DNA of 64,000 nt from Candidatus Woesebacteria bacterium UBA5073. Its GTDB lineage: Bacteria; Patescibacteriota; Microgenomatia; UBA8517. Under the pieces are notes generated by a model that was given only the letters and a program-made list of their open reading frames with translations, was not told where the DNA came from and ran no database searches. The DNA lies in assembly GCA_002415845.1 (NCBI GenBank), contig DIAR01000010.1:18108-82107 (forward strand). Reading direction: 5' to 3'. The first letter of the stretch is position 1, and every line of letters begins with the position of its first letter. Made by a program: the position numbers and the translations under genes. This document shows positions 10,176 to 18,900 of this stretch, piece after piece.

Positions 10176-12380
10176 TTATCTTTCGGCTGAAACAATCACG
10201 GTGATATTTTTCAAAACCCGAGGCATGGTTTTTAATTTACCGGGGAAGCTGGGTTTTATTTTAATATTGGCTCTGGTATATCCGGCAACAGCCGTGGCCA
10301 AATAAGGATCAATTAGGGCCGGATATTTACCCAAAACACTACTTGTTATTTCATCAACCTTCACCTCAGGCAAAAGATTGACACTAAGAATTGTTGTTAG
10401 CTCGTAAACACCTTCTTCCCCTTTAACTAACTCATATTCCGTATCGATTTGCCCCTCTTTAAGAGCATAACCGGTTGGAATTTTACTGTTCAAAGCTTTT
10501 TTGGCCAGTTCAAACATATCGGTCTTGGCAACGGAAACACCGGAAACCGAAACTTTTAAGGATAATTTTAAATTGGTTGCTTCATCGCCAACCTTAGCGC
10601 TAAAAACTTTACTGACAACCTCGGGTACAAAAGTGGCATTAATTAAAATCCGATCATCGGCTATTTGCTGACCTAAACTCTTAATCGCTTTTTCGGTCAA
10701 TTCATTGGTTAATTCTTTTTCCAACTTGGCCTGATCCTCAGAAGAGACGGAGGGAATTTCCCGGCTTGAACCTCCGGAAAAATTCTGGGTAGTAAGAGCA
10801 TCAACTTCGCTTTTCGGATAGTTACCGATTTTAAAAACTTCATTTGCTCCCAGATTATATTCGGAGCCGATATCATAGGCAGCCACATCAACACTGCCCT
10901 CACCCGGCGTGCTGGGCGACAGTGCCGCCGAGACGGAAGCACTGGAAGTAGTGGTAAATTTCAAATCGGAAGCTGAATAAAGAATTGTTCCGGCCGGAAG
11001 ATTGATAACCGCCGCTGTTCCGTTTTGGATTTTGACACTGCCTTTGGCTTTTTCTCCAATTGTCTTTGTTCCGGAAGTACTGGTTGTTTTTTCACCCGAC
11101 TCTTCGGAGGTATAGAGTTTTCCAGCCAAAAGACTGCCGTCAAAATCCGACTGGCTTTCGTTGATGTCAACCGAAAGGGTTAAATTTTCTTCCAAAATTT
11201 TGGGTGAAACAAAAATTTCCAGGGTGGCTTTGGGAATAAACCACCAGAAAAGAAAACCACCAACCAGAAAAACAACGGCTGCAATTAAGAGAGCAATTGT
11301 TGGTTTTTTCTTCACTACCCCTCCCAATCTTCTGTTTTCAACAATATTTTTTTTCTTAAAAGAAATCGGGAAGGCCGGTAGTTTTATCTTTTTCCAAAAA
11401 GCCAATTTCGACAATATACCCGAAGGTTGGGTAGCAGTCGCCACTGGTTGAGACTGAGGTTGCTGGGGTACTTCTCCAATTGGCTCTGCTTTTGGTTTTT
11501 CGGTTATGTCTTCGTCAACCACAAAACCTAAATCTTCCGGGTGGACATCGGTCTCGGGAACTTGAACGTTGGCTGTTTCTTCCGGATAGGCTTCCATCTT
11601 TTCTTCTTCTTTCTTCACCCCTTCAACCTGAGAAATATTAGACATTTCGGAAGCCCCCGCCAGGGCAGTTGCCACTACTTTTTTATCGGCTTCAATGATT
11701 TCAATCTTGGGAGTATGTAAAAATTTAATCTTTTCATTTTCGTTCCAGGAAGCGGAAAGCAGGTTTTGCCTTATCTCCTCCAACTCTCCTCCCCGACCGT
11801 TATAAATTAAAAACCTTGACGGCAGTGTTTCTCCGGTTACAAAACGGGAAAGGCCTTCAACCACATCGTCATAAACGGAAAGACTCCTTTGAACTGAAGC
11901 CGTACCAACCAAGTTGCCCAATTTAAAAACAGCCAATTCCAAATTTTCGCTACCGACTTCCAAAACAACTGCACTTAAAGGAGAGCCTTCTTCGGCTTTC
12001 ATCAGGTGAGCTATGGCTTCCGGCAGGACAACAAAGCCGGTTGGTTCCAGTGACAGTTCGGTACAGATTTTTTTAACCTGCTCCAAAAACTCGGGTTTAA
12101 TCTGACCGTCGGTTACCCAAAAAGGAGGAACACCAAAAACCGTTTTTGATGGTTCCCCTACTTCTTCTGGTAAATTTTGAATGGCGGCCGACAAAACAGT
12201 GTCTGACGCAGAAATTAAATCATCCTCCGTTTCCCAAGGAGTGGCAGGAGAAACGGCCACCATTTCCGCCTTTTCGTTTTCAATTTTCCAAACACCGGCC
12301 TGAATCCAACCGGTTTCAATTACTAGTGCCCAATAATGTTCTTGGGCAGTACCTTTCGATAAAATACTTTTTAAATCCAT
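10176..12380 (-). CDS. membrane fusion protein: PilM/FtsA-like cytoplasmic domain, membrane segment, baseplate-J-like extracellular region
   Basis: The 734-residue protein has three parts. Residues 1 to about 240 look like an actin-fold (PilM/FtsA-type) module, with alternating beta segments such as YWALVIETGWIQAGVWKIE, VFGVPPFWV and AVVLEVGSENLELAVFKLG. A Pro/Glu-rich linker follows. One membrane helix lies near residues 356-378 (IALLIAAVVFLVGGFLFWW). The outer part has GSVKIQNGTAAVINLPAGTI and DLKFTTTSSASVSA, matching the baseplate-J-like domains common in CPR secreted proteins. Clear ATP-binding signatures were not identified, so the actin-fold part may not be an ATPase. It lies 15 bases after alaS and 3 before the sortase gene. 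A role linking a cytoplasmic filament or clamp to a surface structure is a guess. Confidence 0.7.
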   Translation of the reverse strand: MDLKSILSKGTAQEHYWALVIETGWIQAGVWKIENEKAEMVAVSPATPWETEDDLISASDTVLSAAIQNLPEEVGEPSKTVFGVPPFWVTDGQIKPEFLEQVKKICTELSLEPTGFVVLPEAIAHLMKAEEGSPLSAVVLEVGSENLELAVFKLGNLVGTASVQRSLSVYDDVVEGLSRFVTGETLPSRFLIYNGRGGELEEIRQNLLSASWNENEKIKFLHTPKIEIIEADKKVVATALAGASEMSNISQVEGVKKEEEKMEAYPEETANVQVPETDVHPEDLGFVVDEDITEKPKAEPIGEVPQQPQSQPVATATQPSGILSKLAFWKKIKLPAFPISFKKKNIVENRRLGGVVKKKPTIALLIAAVVFLVGGFLFWWFIPKATLEIFVSPKILEENLTLSVDINESQSDFDGSLLAGKLYTSEESGEKTTSTSGTKTIGEKAKGSVKIQNGTAAVINLPAGTILYSASDLKFTTTSSASVSAALSPSTPGEGSVDVAAYDIGSEYNLGANEVFKIGNYPKSEVDALTTQNFSGGSSREIPSVSSEDQAKLEKELTNELTEKAIKSLGQQIADDRILINATFVPEVVSKVFSAKVGDEATNLKLSLKVSVSGVSVAKTDMFELAKKALNSKIPTGYALKEGQIDTEYELVKGEEGVYELTTILSVNLLPEVKVDEITSSVLGKYPALIDPYLATAVAGYTRANIKIKPSFPGKLKTMPRVLKNITVIVSAER

Positions 12381-12395
12381 AGCAAAACTTCGGAA

Positions 12396-14153
12396 TTATT
12401 CTTTGGCAATGTAAATTCTGACTACCCCACCGCCAATTTTCTCCTGTTTAATTATTCTAACACGCCCGATTTCGGACGTATCTTCAACATGCGGTCCGCC
12501 ACACACCTCTTTGGAGAAAAAGTCGGTGTTGGAATTGCCGATTGTATACACTTTAACCTTCTCTCCATATTTTTCACCAAAGAAGGCCAAAGCGCCTTTT
12601 TCCTTGGCTTCTTTAAGACTCATGGTTTCTACCTTAACAGGTAATTTTTTGGTAATTTGCTCGTTTATTAAATCGGAAACGGCTTTTAACTGCTCTTCGG
12701 TTAACTTTTCCGGATGGGAAAAATCAAATCTAAGCCGTTCGGAGGTAATATTGGAGCCTTTTTGCGAAATATGATTTCCCAATACTTTCCTTAAAGCCGC
12801 ATGCAGTAAATGAGTTGTCGTATGAAATTGAGTTACTTCCTCCGACGCATCGGACAAACCGCCCTTAAACATGCCGGCCGAAGCTGTCTTGGATAGATTT
12901 TTGTGTTTGGCAAACTCTTCGGCAAAAACTTTTCGATTAATTTTCTGTCCCCGATCCAGCGCAATTTCTTCGGTTAATTCCAATGGAAAACCATAAGTTT
13001 CGTATAAGAAGAAAGCGTTTTTACCATCCAGCTCACCTATCTTTTCAATTTCTTTTAAACCCTTTTCCAGTGTCTGACTAAATTTATTCTCTTCTTCCTT
13101 AATTACAGCAATAATCTCTTTTTCTTTTTCCTTTAAGGTTGGGTAGGCTTTTTTATAAGAATTAATAACCGCTTGAGCCACTTTCTCCAAGAATGGTTTG
13201 GCAATTTTTAACTTTTTACCCCAGCGGACCGCCCTTCTTATTAATCTTCTTAACACATAGCCCTGAAGTTTATTGCCGGGAATTACCCCTTCAGCCGCTA
13301 AAAAAACGGAAGCTCTGATATGATCGGCAATAATCCGGAAAGCTTTAGTCTCGTCTTCATAATCCTTGCCTGAAATTTCTTTGATGGCCAAGATTATTTC
13401 ACCCCATAAATCCTTAACTAAATAATCATCCGCTAAACCATTTAAAACAGCCGTAGTCCGGTCAACGCCCATCCCCGTATCAACATTGTTTTGTTTTAGA
13501 GGAATGTATTTCCCCTCACTGGTTTTGGCATACTGCATAAAAACGTTGTTCCAGATTTCCACAAACCGACCGCAGTTATCACCCGGACGACAATTACTGC
13601 TACAACTTTTCTCCCCTGTCTCAAAGAAAATCTCCGTATCCGGTCCACAAGGTCCCGTTTCCCCTGCCGGCCCCCACCAGTTATCTTCTTTGGATAGAAA
13701 ATAAATTCTTTTTTCCGGAATACCAAGCTTTTTCCAAATCTCGGCCGATTCCGTATCTTTGGGAGCATCTTCATCACCCGCAAAACAAGTTATGGCCAGT
13801 TTATCTTTATTAATTTTTAAAACCTCGGTTAAAAACTCAAAAGAATTTTTGATTGATTCTTCCTTCCAATAATCACCCAACGACCAATTACCAAGCATCT
13901 CAAAAAAAGTGTGGTGGGTGGTATCACCAACTTCATCAATATCGTCCGTGCGAAGACAAATTTGGTTGTTAGTTAACCTTTTTCCGGCAGGATGCTCCTC
14001 ACCTAAAAAGTAAGGGACCAGAGGGTGCATGCCGGCGGTCGTAAATAAAACCGTCGGATCGTTTTCCGGAATTAAAGAAGCTGAGGGAATGACACTATGG
14101 CCCTTTTCTTTAAAAAATTGCAAATACTTTTCAACCAACTCTCTTGAAGTCAT
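12396..14153 (-). CDS. alaS: alanyl-tRNA synthetase without the C-Ala domain
   Basis: AlaRS charges tRNA-Ala. The 585 residues start with the class II catalytic core (FTTAGMHPLVPYFLG, THHTFFEMLGNWSLGDYWK) and contain a Cys-rich insertion CSSNCRPGDNCG before FVEIWNNVFMQY. They end with the editing domain, with HTTTH and CGGPH (normally CGGTH) supplying metal ligands. Typical bacterial AlaRS has about 870 residues because of a C-terminal coiled-coil/DHHA1 (C-Ala) domain, which is absent here. The frame ends normally, so this is a short form rather than a broken gene. A TATAAT at 14160-14165 lies 6 bases before the ATG. Confidence 0.96.
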   Translation of the reverse strand: MTSRELVEKYLQFFKEKGHSVIPSASLIPENDPTVLFTTAGMHPLVPYFLGEEHPAGKRLTNNQICLRTDDIDEVGDTTHHTFFEMLGNWSLGDYWKEESIKNSFEFLTEVLKINKDKLAITCFAGDEDAPKDTESAEIWKKLGIPEKRIYFLSKEDNWWGPAGETGPCGPDTEIFFETGEKSCSSNCRPGDNCGRFVEIWNNVFMQYAKTSEGKYIPLKQNNVDTGMGVDRTTAVLNGLADDYLVKDLWGEIILAIKEISGKDYEDETKAFRIIADHIRASVFLAAEGVIPGNKLQGYVLRRLIRRAVRWGKKLKIAKPFLEKVAQAVINSYKKAYPTLKEKEKEIIAVIKEEENKFSQTLEKGLKEIEKIGELDGKNAFFLYETYGFPLELTEEIALDRGQKINRKVFAEEFAKHKNLSKTASAGMFKGGLSDASEEVTQFHTTTHLLHAALRKVLGNHISQKGSNITSERLRFDFSHPEKLTEEQLKAVSDLINEQITKKLPVKVETMSLKEAKEKGALAFFGEKYGEKVKVYTIGNSNTDFFSKEVCGGPHVEDTSEIGRVRIIKQEKIGGGVVRIYIAKE

Positions 14154-14159
14154 GGCTAA

Positions 14160-14165
14160 ATTATA
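14160..14165 (-). promoter_or_regulatory. -10 element directly before alaS
   Basis: TATAAT on the minus strand ends 6 bases before the alaS ATG, so a transcript would start at or next to the start codon. No good -35 is seen 16-18 bases upstream. Confidence 0.5.
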
Positions 14166-14182
14166 CCTTTAATTTGAGGGCC

Positions 14183-14443
14183 TTATCCAGAAGAAGGTGG
14201 CGTAGGTTGGTCCTGGCCGTAAGATTCAAGCTTTTTATTCCTCTTTAAGATTTCCAAAACACCAGTTAACTTCTCGGGCCTTATCAATCCTCCACCCAAA
14301 ATCGCATCTTCCAAAATTGAATTGAGTCTTTTAATGGCTTTTCTCAAGTCAACAATAATTAAAAAAACCTGAACACCAACGACCACCAAAAGAAAGGTCA
14401 GGGCGATAACAACCACAATTAATAATGTTTGAACGTTATCCAT
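14183..14443 (-). CDS. small membrane protein of unknown function
   Basis: The 86-residue protein has a strongly hydrophobic segment at about residues 6-31 (LLIVVVIALTFLLVVVGVQV), then an amphipathic basic/acidic helix with RKAIKRLNSILEDAI, and a Pro/Ser-rich end. No family is recognised. It sits 5 bases downstream of the RodZ-like gene on the same strand and is probably the last gene of the ftsK-rodZ unit, which suggests a cell-shape or division accessory role without proof. Confidence 0.6.
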   Translation of the reverse strand: MDNVQTLLIVVVIALTFLLVVVGVQVFLIIVDLRKAIKRLNSILEDAILGGGLIRPEKLTGVLEILKRNKKLESYGQDQPTPPSSG

Positions 14444-14448
14444 GGTCT

Positions 14449-15072
14449 TTAAAGTTCAGGCCTTATTGTACGCTTTAAAGTAGTTTCTTTTCCAGACCGA
14501 GAAACAGCTTTAACGACAATTTCAGTTGTTCCTTCATAAATCTGAATTTCGGTTTTAAATTGTCCTTCATCCTCAACCAAAACCGGCTGATTATTTACTT
14601 TTAAAACCACGTCCTGATCGGTTTTTCCCAAAACCCAAACATTACGGCTTCGAACCACTTCTCCCTCTTTGGGTTCAGTAATCTCTAGAGAAGGTGGTGA
14701 AACAAACTTTTTGTATTGATAACCCAGATAGCTAAAAACCAGAAGTAAAACCAAACTAATACCAACAACAAAAGTAATTTTTGGAGACCAGATAAACTTG
14801 TTAACCACATCCGGCTTCGGGTTAACCGAAAGATCTTTAGGCGGATAATCCCGCCTGAGAATGGCGGCCATTTGTTTTTCGTTTAAATCCAAAAACTTGG
14901 CAATGTTTTTAACAAAACCTAAAACCACGGCAAAATCGGGTAAGGTCTGCCAATCGTTGTTTTCAAGACTTTCAATAAACTCCTTTTTTATCTTGGTCTC
15001 ATCTTCAACTTTTGACAAAGAGAATCTTTTTTTCAAACGGGCTTCCTTTAAGTAGCTGCCGACGGTCTTCAT
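14449..15072 (-). CDS. RodZ-like cell-shape protein (HTH, membrane segment, outer beta domain)
   Basis: RodZ-type proteins connect the MreB cytoskeleton to the wall-elongation machinery. The 207 residues contain an N-terminal RodZ-type helix-turn-helix (VGSYLKEARLKKRFSLSKVE, TKIKKEFIESLENNDW, LGFVKNIAKFLDLN), one membrane helix at about residues 97-116, and an outer Ig-like beta domain (ITEPKEGEVVRSRNVWVLGK ...). The outer domain resembles Ig-like/glucodextranase-B-type folds rather than the standard RodZ C-terminus. It starts 13 bases after the ftsK stop, so it is in an operon with it. No mreB is in the window. Confidence 0.85.
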   Translation of the reverse strand: MKTVGSYLKEARLKKRFSLSKVEDETKIKKEFIESLENNDWQTLPDFAVVLGFVKNIAKFLDLNEKQMAAILRRDYPPKDLSVNPKPDVVNKFIWSPKITFVVGISLVLLLVFSYLGYQYKKFVSPPSLEITEPKEGEVVRSRNVWVLGKTDQDVVLKVNNQPVLVEDEGQFKTEIQIYEGTTEIVVKAVSRSGKETTLKRTIRPEL

Positions 15073-15085
15073 ATACTTTCTAAAA

Positions 15086-17188
15086 TTAGTTTAGTTCCGG
15101 TCCTTGGTTTGTTTTGGCGGATGAGGCAAAGAAATCTTCCGCATTTTTAATCATCACTTCTCTGGGTTTTGAGCCTTCAGCCGGACCAACCACACCGGCC
15201 GATTGCAGCTGGTCAATTAACCTAGCGGCTCTGGCATAGCCGATGGAAAGTCTTCTTTGTAAAAGTGAGGCTGAAGCCCTTTCGTATTGGCAAACTTCCC
15301 GAACCGCATCTTTAAAGAAGGGATCAATATCGCCGACTATTCCGGGAACAGCAGCCATACCGGATTTGGTCATCGTCGTCACCTCTTCGGTATATTGCGG
15401 CATAACGCCCTGGTTTTTAAGGAAGGCCACCAGTCCCGAAACTTCCTTGTCGGAAACAAAAGCGCCCTGAATTCTGACCGGCTTGGCCTGTTCCGGCGGC
15501 AGGAAAAGCATATCACCTTTGCCTAAAAGTTTCTCTGCCCCTTGGGTATCCAAAATAACCCGTGAGTCAACCTGGGATGAAACGGCAAAAGCGATTCGGC
15601 AAGGAATGTTGGCTTTAATTAAACCGGTAATGACATCAACCGAAGGCCTCTGTGTGGCCAAAATCATATGAATTCCCGTCGCCCGGCTCATCTGGGCAAT
15701 CCTCGTGATGGCATCCTCAACTTCAACCGGAGAGAAAAGCATAATATCGGCCAACTCATCAATGAATAAAACAATGTAAGGCAAGGCCTGAAAACCGGAC
15801 ATTTCGTTATAGCCGTCAATGTTTCTGGCTCCGGCTTGAGCAAAGAGTTTATAGCGTCTGTCCATTTCGGCCAGAATCCATCGAAGAGCCGAAATAACTT
15901 TTTCCGGTTCGACAATAACCGGCGTCAATAAATGCGGAATACCGTTGTAACCGGTCAGTTCAACTCTTTTCGGATCAACCAAAATTAATTTCACTTCGGA
16001 AGGCGAAGCCCTAAAAAGAAAAGAGTTTAAGAAAGCATTAATACAGACTGACTTGCCGGAGCCGGTTTGACCGGCAATCAAAACATGGGGCATTTTCCCG
16101 ATATCGGCCACCACTGGTTTTCCGGAAACATCCAACCCCAAAGAAACGGCCAACTTGGAACGATTGTTCTTCATCACTTCCGACTCCATCATCTTTTTTA
16201 GAGGCACAAATTCCGGAGCCCTGTTTGGCAGTTCAATTCCAACCAGTGCCCGGCCGGGAATGGGGGCTTCAATTCTGATTGTTCCGGTCGGAGCGGCAAG
16301 AGCTAAAGCCAAATCTCTTTCCAGGGAAGTAATTTTGGAAAGCTTGGTCCCGAGAGCCACTTCCAGGGCATATTGGGTAACGGCCGGACCAAGATTAACC
16401 TCAACCACCCTGGCCGTAATACCAAAACTCTCCAGTGTTTTTTCAATAATGGCGGCATTGCCTTTGATATCACCCCTGTCGGCTTTACCCGATTCAACAT
16501 CACTTAAGATGTCCAAGGGTGGATACTTCCACACTTTATCTTCTCCCGGAACATTACTGACCAATTTGGCCTCTAAAGCTTCTACGGCCACACTTGGTTT
16601 TCCACCTGGTTTAGGAGCTTGGTTTGGATAATTACTGCCACCCGAGACTTTCATTCCGCCTTTGGGCAGAATTTTCCCAAATCTTGCATCGCCAACTGAG
16701 TACTTCTTGACCTGACCAAAAAGAGAAATAAAGAAATTAATTACCTGTTCAAAAGAAGTATTAAAAAGAACAATCAAGCCGACAATTGATGTCCCAAGAA
16801 AAATGATGAAAGCACCGAAACCGGTGACCATTGAGGCAATCCCTTCCCAAGCCATCCTACCCACATTACCGGCCCGACCTAAGGTTGCAATGGAAATGAA
16901 AAACAATAAACTACCCACCACCACATTGGGCTGGCTTAGGGGAATCTTTATTTTGGAAAGCATGAAGGCAAAAGAAAGAAAAACAAACGGGAAAAAAATA
17001 GTGGCCCAAGAGAAATTGGCCATCAGCAAATCGTTTAATTTAATTAAAGCCAAGCCTTGACGGGAAAAGGAAATAATAACTAAAGCAGCCAGGGCAAAAA
17101 AGAAAATTTGGACAATGGAAAAAATAGTCGACTTCTTAAGTTTTAAATTAAATGCTCGTTTAACTAATTTTCTTTTCTTTCTTTGCAT
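15086..17188 (-). CDS. ftsK: DNA translocase FtsK/SpoIIIE
   Basis: FtsK pumps chromosomal DNA across the division septum and coordinates dimer resolution. The 700-residue protein has an N-terminal group of about four membrane segments (residues 15-160), a short linker, then the motor with Walker A AGQTGSGKSVC (about 372-382), Walker B YIVLFIDELADIM (about 472-484) and ATQRPSVDVITG. The C-terminal winged-helix gamma domain (about 630-690) includes LQRRLSIGYARAARLIDQL, which recognises polar DNA repeats. The linker is short compared with E. coli. It is the first gene of a unit with the RodZ-like gene, behind a TATAAT and a 13-bp palindrome. Confidence 0.97.
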   Translation of the reverse strand: MQRKKRKLVKRAFNLKLKKSTIFSIVQIFFFALAALVIISFSRQGLALIKLNDLLMANFSWATIFFPFVFLSFAFMLSKIKIPLSQPNVVVGSLLFFISIATLGRAGNVGRMAWEGIASMVTGFGAFIIFLGTSIVGLIVLFNTSFEQVINFFISLFGQVKKYSVGDARFGKILPKGGMKVSGGSNYPNQAPKPGGKPSVAVEALEAKLVSNVPGEDKVWKYPPLDILSDVESGKADRGDIKGNAAIIEKTLESFGITARVVEVNLGPAVTQYALEVALGTKLSKITSLERDLALALAAPTGTIRIEAPIPGRALVGIELPNRAPEFVPLKKMMESEVMKNNRSKLAVSLGLDVSGKPVVADIGKMPHVLIAGQTGSGKSVCINAFLNSFLFRASPSEVKLILVDPKRVELTGYNGIPHLLTPVIVEPEKVISALRWILAEMDRRYKLFAQAGARNIDGYNEMSGFQALPYIVLFIDELADIMLFSPVEVEDAITRIAQMSRATGIHMILATQRPSVDVITGLIKANIPCRIAFAVSSQVDSRVILDTQGAEKLLGKGDMLFLPPEQAKPVRIQGAFVSDKEVSGLVAFLKNQGVMPQYTEEVTTMTKSGMAAVPGIVGDIDPFFKDAVREVCQYERASASLLQRRLSIGYARAARLIDQLQSAGVVGPAEGSKPREVMIKNAEDFFASSAKTNQGPELN

Positions 17189-17215
17189 AGTAGTTACTAC
17201 TTAAATTACATTATA
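17189..17215 (-). promoter_or_regulatory. ftsK -10 element and palindromic operator-like site
   Basis: TATAAT lies at 17210-17215 on the minus strand. A perfect palindrome AGTAGT-T-ACTACT (17189-17201 on the plus strand) abuts the ftsK start codon. Its position between the -10 and the ATG fits a repressor site, or a hairpin covering translation initiation. No good -35 was found. Confidence 0.45.
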
Positions 17216-17244
17216 GCGAAGAAGAAAAAAAGTAGATAGAGAAA

Positions 17245-18900
17245 TTATATTTCTACTACCACAGGAAGCACCATCGGTCTTCTGCCGATTTCTTCATAGA
17301 AGTAGCGCTCCAGAAAGTCTGAAGTCATTTCTCGCAGCATCTTGGCGTCAAGTTTATTTCTTTTAACGATTCTTTCTTCAAGAAGTCTGGCTCCTCTTTC
17401 CAAGAAGCCCTTTCCTTTTTTCTCAAAAACAAAGCCCCGACTGATAATTTCCGGAGTATCAACTAATTTGCCGGCAAATTTATCCAGGTGAAGCATGACA
17501 ATGGCTACCCCTTCATGGGCCAAAACCTGTCTGTCCCGAAGAACTACACTTCCCACATCACCAATTCCCAAACCGTCAACCAAAACATTTTTGACATGAA
17601 TCCGGCCCGAGATTTTAGCGCTTTTATTGGAAAACTCGATGATATCACCGGCTCCCGGTTCAAAAATATTCTGTTTGGGAGCTCCCATCCTTTGGGCGAT
17701 ACCGGAATAGGCATGCATGTGTCTGACGGTTCCACCTATCGGAATGAAATACTTGGGTCGAACTAAGGCAAAAAGCATTTCAACGTCTTTTTCCGAACCG
17801 TGTCCCGAAACATGCAAATCTTCCTGCATATCGTAGTAATGAACTTCAACATCCAAAGCAATCAGTTTATCCACCACCGCGTCAACATTGGTTTTTGATC
17901 CGGGTGGTGCAGGATCGGAAGAGAAAACAACAACATCGCCTGGCTCAACTGATAAAAACTGATGTTCGCCTATCGCAACCCTATAAAGAGCGCTTCCCGG
18001 TTGACCATAACTGCCGGAAATAATGTACATAATCCGATCCTTTGGTAATTTATTGGCTTCTTTTTGGGTAACGACCAAATCGGCGGGGTAGCTTAAATAG
18101 CCTAGGTTCTTGGCAATTTCGGCTTTCCTATCAATTGACCTTCCGACAAAAACGACTTTTCGTCCCAACTTCATGGCGACATTTAAGGCCTGCTTCATTC
18201 TGGAAATATTTGAGGAAATGGTCGTGAAGTAAACCTGTCCTTTGGCTCCCCTGACAATGGTTTCGATTCTTGATTCGATTTCTCTTTCGCTTTCGGTATA
18301 GCCGGGTGCGGTTGAACCAATACAATCGGAGGCCAAGGCCAGTGCTCCACCAGAAGCTAATTGTGCCAGTTTGGCTACATCAAACGGTCTACCGTCAACC
18401 GGCGTCCAGTCAAATTTATAATCCGGAACATGAAATAATCTGCCTTCAGGTGTATCAATCGCAAAACCAACGCCATCGGGAACCGAATGCGAAACCCTGA
18501 AAGGGGTAACTTTAAAGACACCAAAAGTTAGGGTGTCTTTCTCCGGATCAAAAACATTAATTTTGTTCTTCGGCCCCTCTTCATAATCGGCTAATTTATC
18601 TTCAATAAAGCCGGCCACCAGTTTAGTGGCATAAATCGGAGCATTTATTTCGGGTGGCAAAAAAGGAATGGCTCCCAAATGATCTTCATGAGCATGAGAA
18701 ATAAGAATGGCTCTAATCTTGCTGGCGTTTTCCTTCAGGTAGGTAAAATCGGGAATAACCAAATCAACGCCGTACATTTCCGACTCCGGAAAGCCGACAC
18801 CACAGTCAACGACAATAATATCGTTCCCGTATTCATAGACATAAAGGTTTTCCGTAACGTTGGTTGTACCCGAAAGGGCAATTAATTTAAGTGAACTCAT
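17245..18900 (-). CDS. rnj: ribonuclease J
   Basis: RNase J is a metallo-beta-lactamase/beta-CASP ribonuclease with endo- and 5'-3' exonuclease activity and acts in mRNA decay and rRNA maturation. The 551 residues show the metal motif SHAHEDHLGAIP (His69, His71, Asp73, His74), the beta-CASP region around YIISGSYGQPGSALYR, and the late metal-site motif LHVSGHGSEKD. The C-terminal domain ends ERYFYEEIGRRPMVLPVVVE. Length is normal. Its ATG overlaps the stop of the upstream UDG gene as ATGA (18897-18900), so the two are translationally coupled. The 56 bases to ftsK hold the ftsK promoter. Confidence 0.96.
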   Translation of the reverse strand: MSSLKLIALSGTTNVTENLYVYEYGNDIIVVDCGVGFPESEMYGVDLVIPDFTYLKENASKIRAILISHAHEDHLGAIPFLPPEINAPIYATKLVAGFIEDKLADYEEGPKNKINVFDPEKDTLTFGVFKVTPFRVSHSVPDGVGFAIDTPEGRLFHVPDYKFDWTPVDGRPFDVAKLAQLASGGALALASDCIGSTAPGYTESEREIESRIETIVRGAKGQVYFTTISSNISRMKQALNVAMKLGRKVVFVGRSIDRKAEIAKNLGYLSYPADLVVTQKEANKLPKDRIMYIISGSYGQPGSALYRVAIGEHQFLSVEPGDVVVFSSDPAPPGSKTNVDAVVDKLIALDVEVHYYDMQEDLHVSGHGSEKDVEMLFALVRPKYFIPIGGTVRHMHAYSGIAQRMGAPKQNIFEPGAGDIIEFSNKSAKISGRIHVKNVLVDGLGIGDVGSVVLRDRQVLAHEGVAIVMLHLDKFAGKLVDTPEIISRGFVFEKKGKGFLERGARLLEERIVKRNKLDAKMLREMTSDFLERYFYEEIGRRPMVLPVVVEI

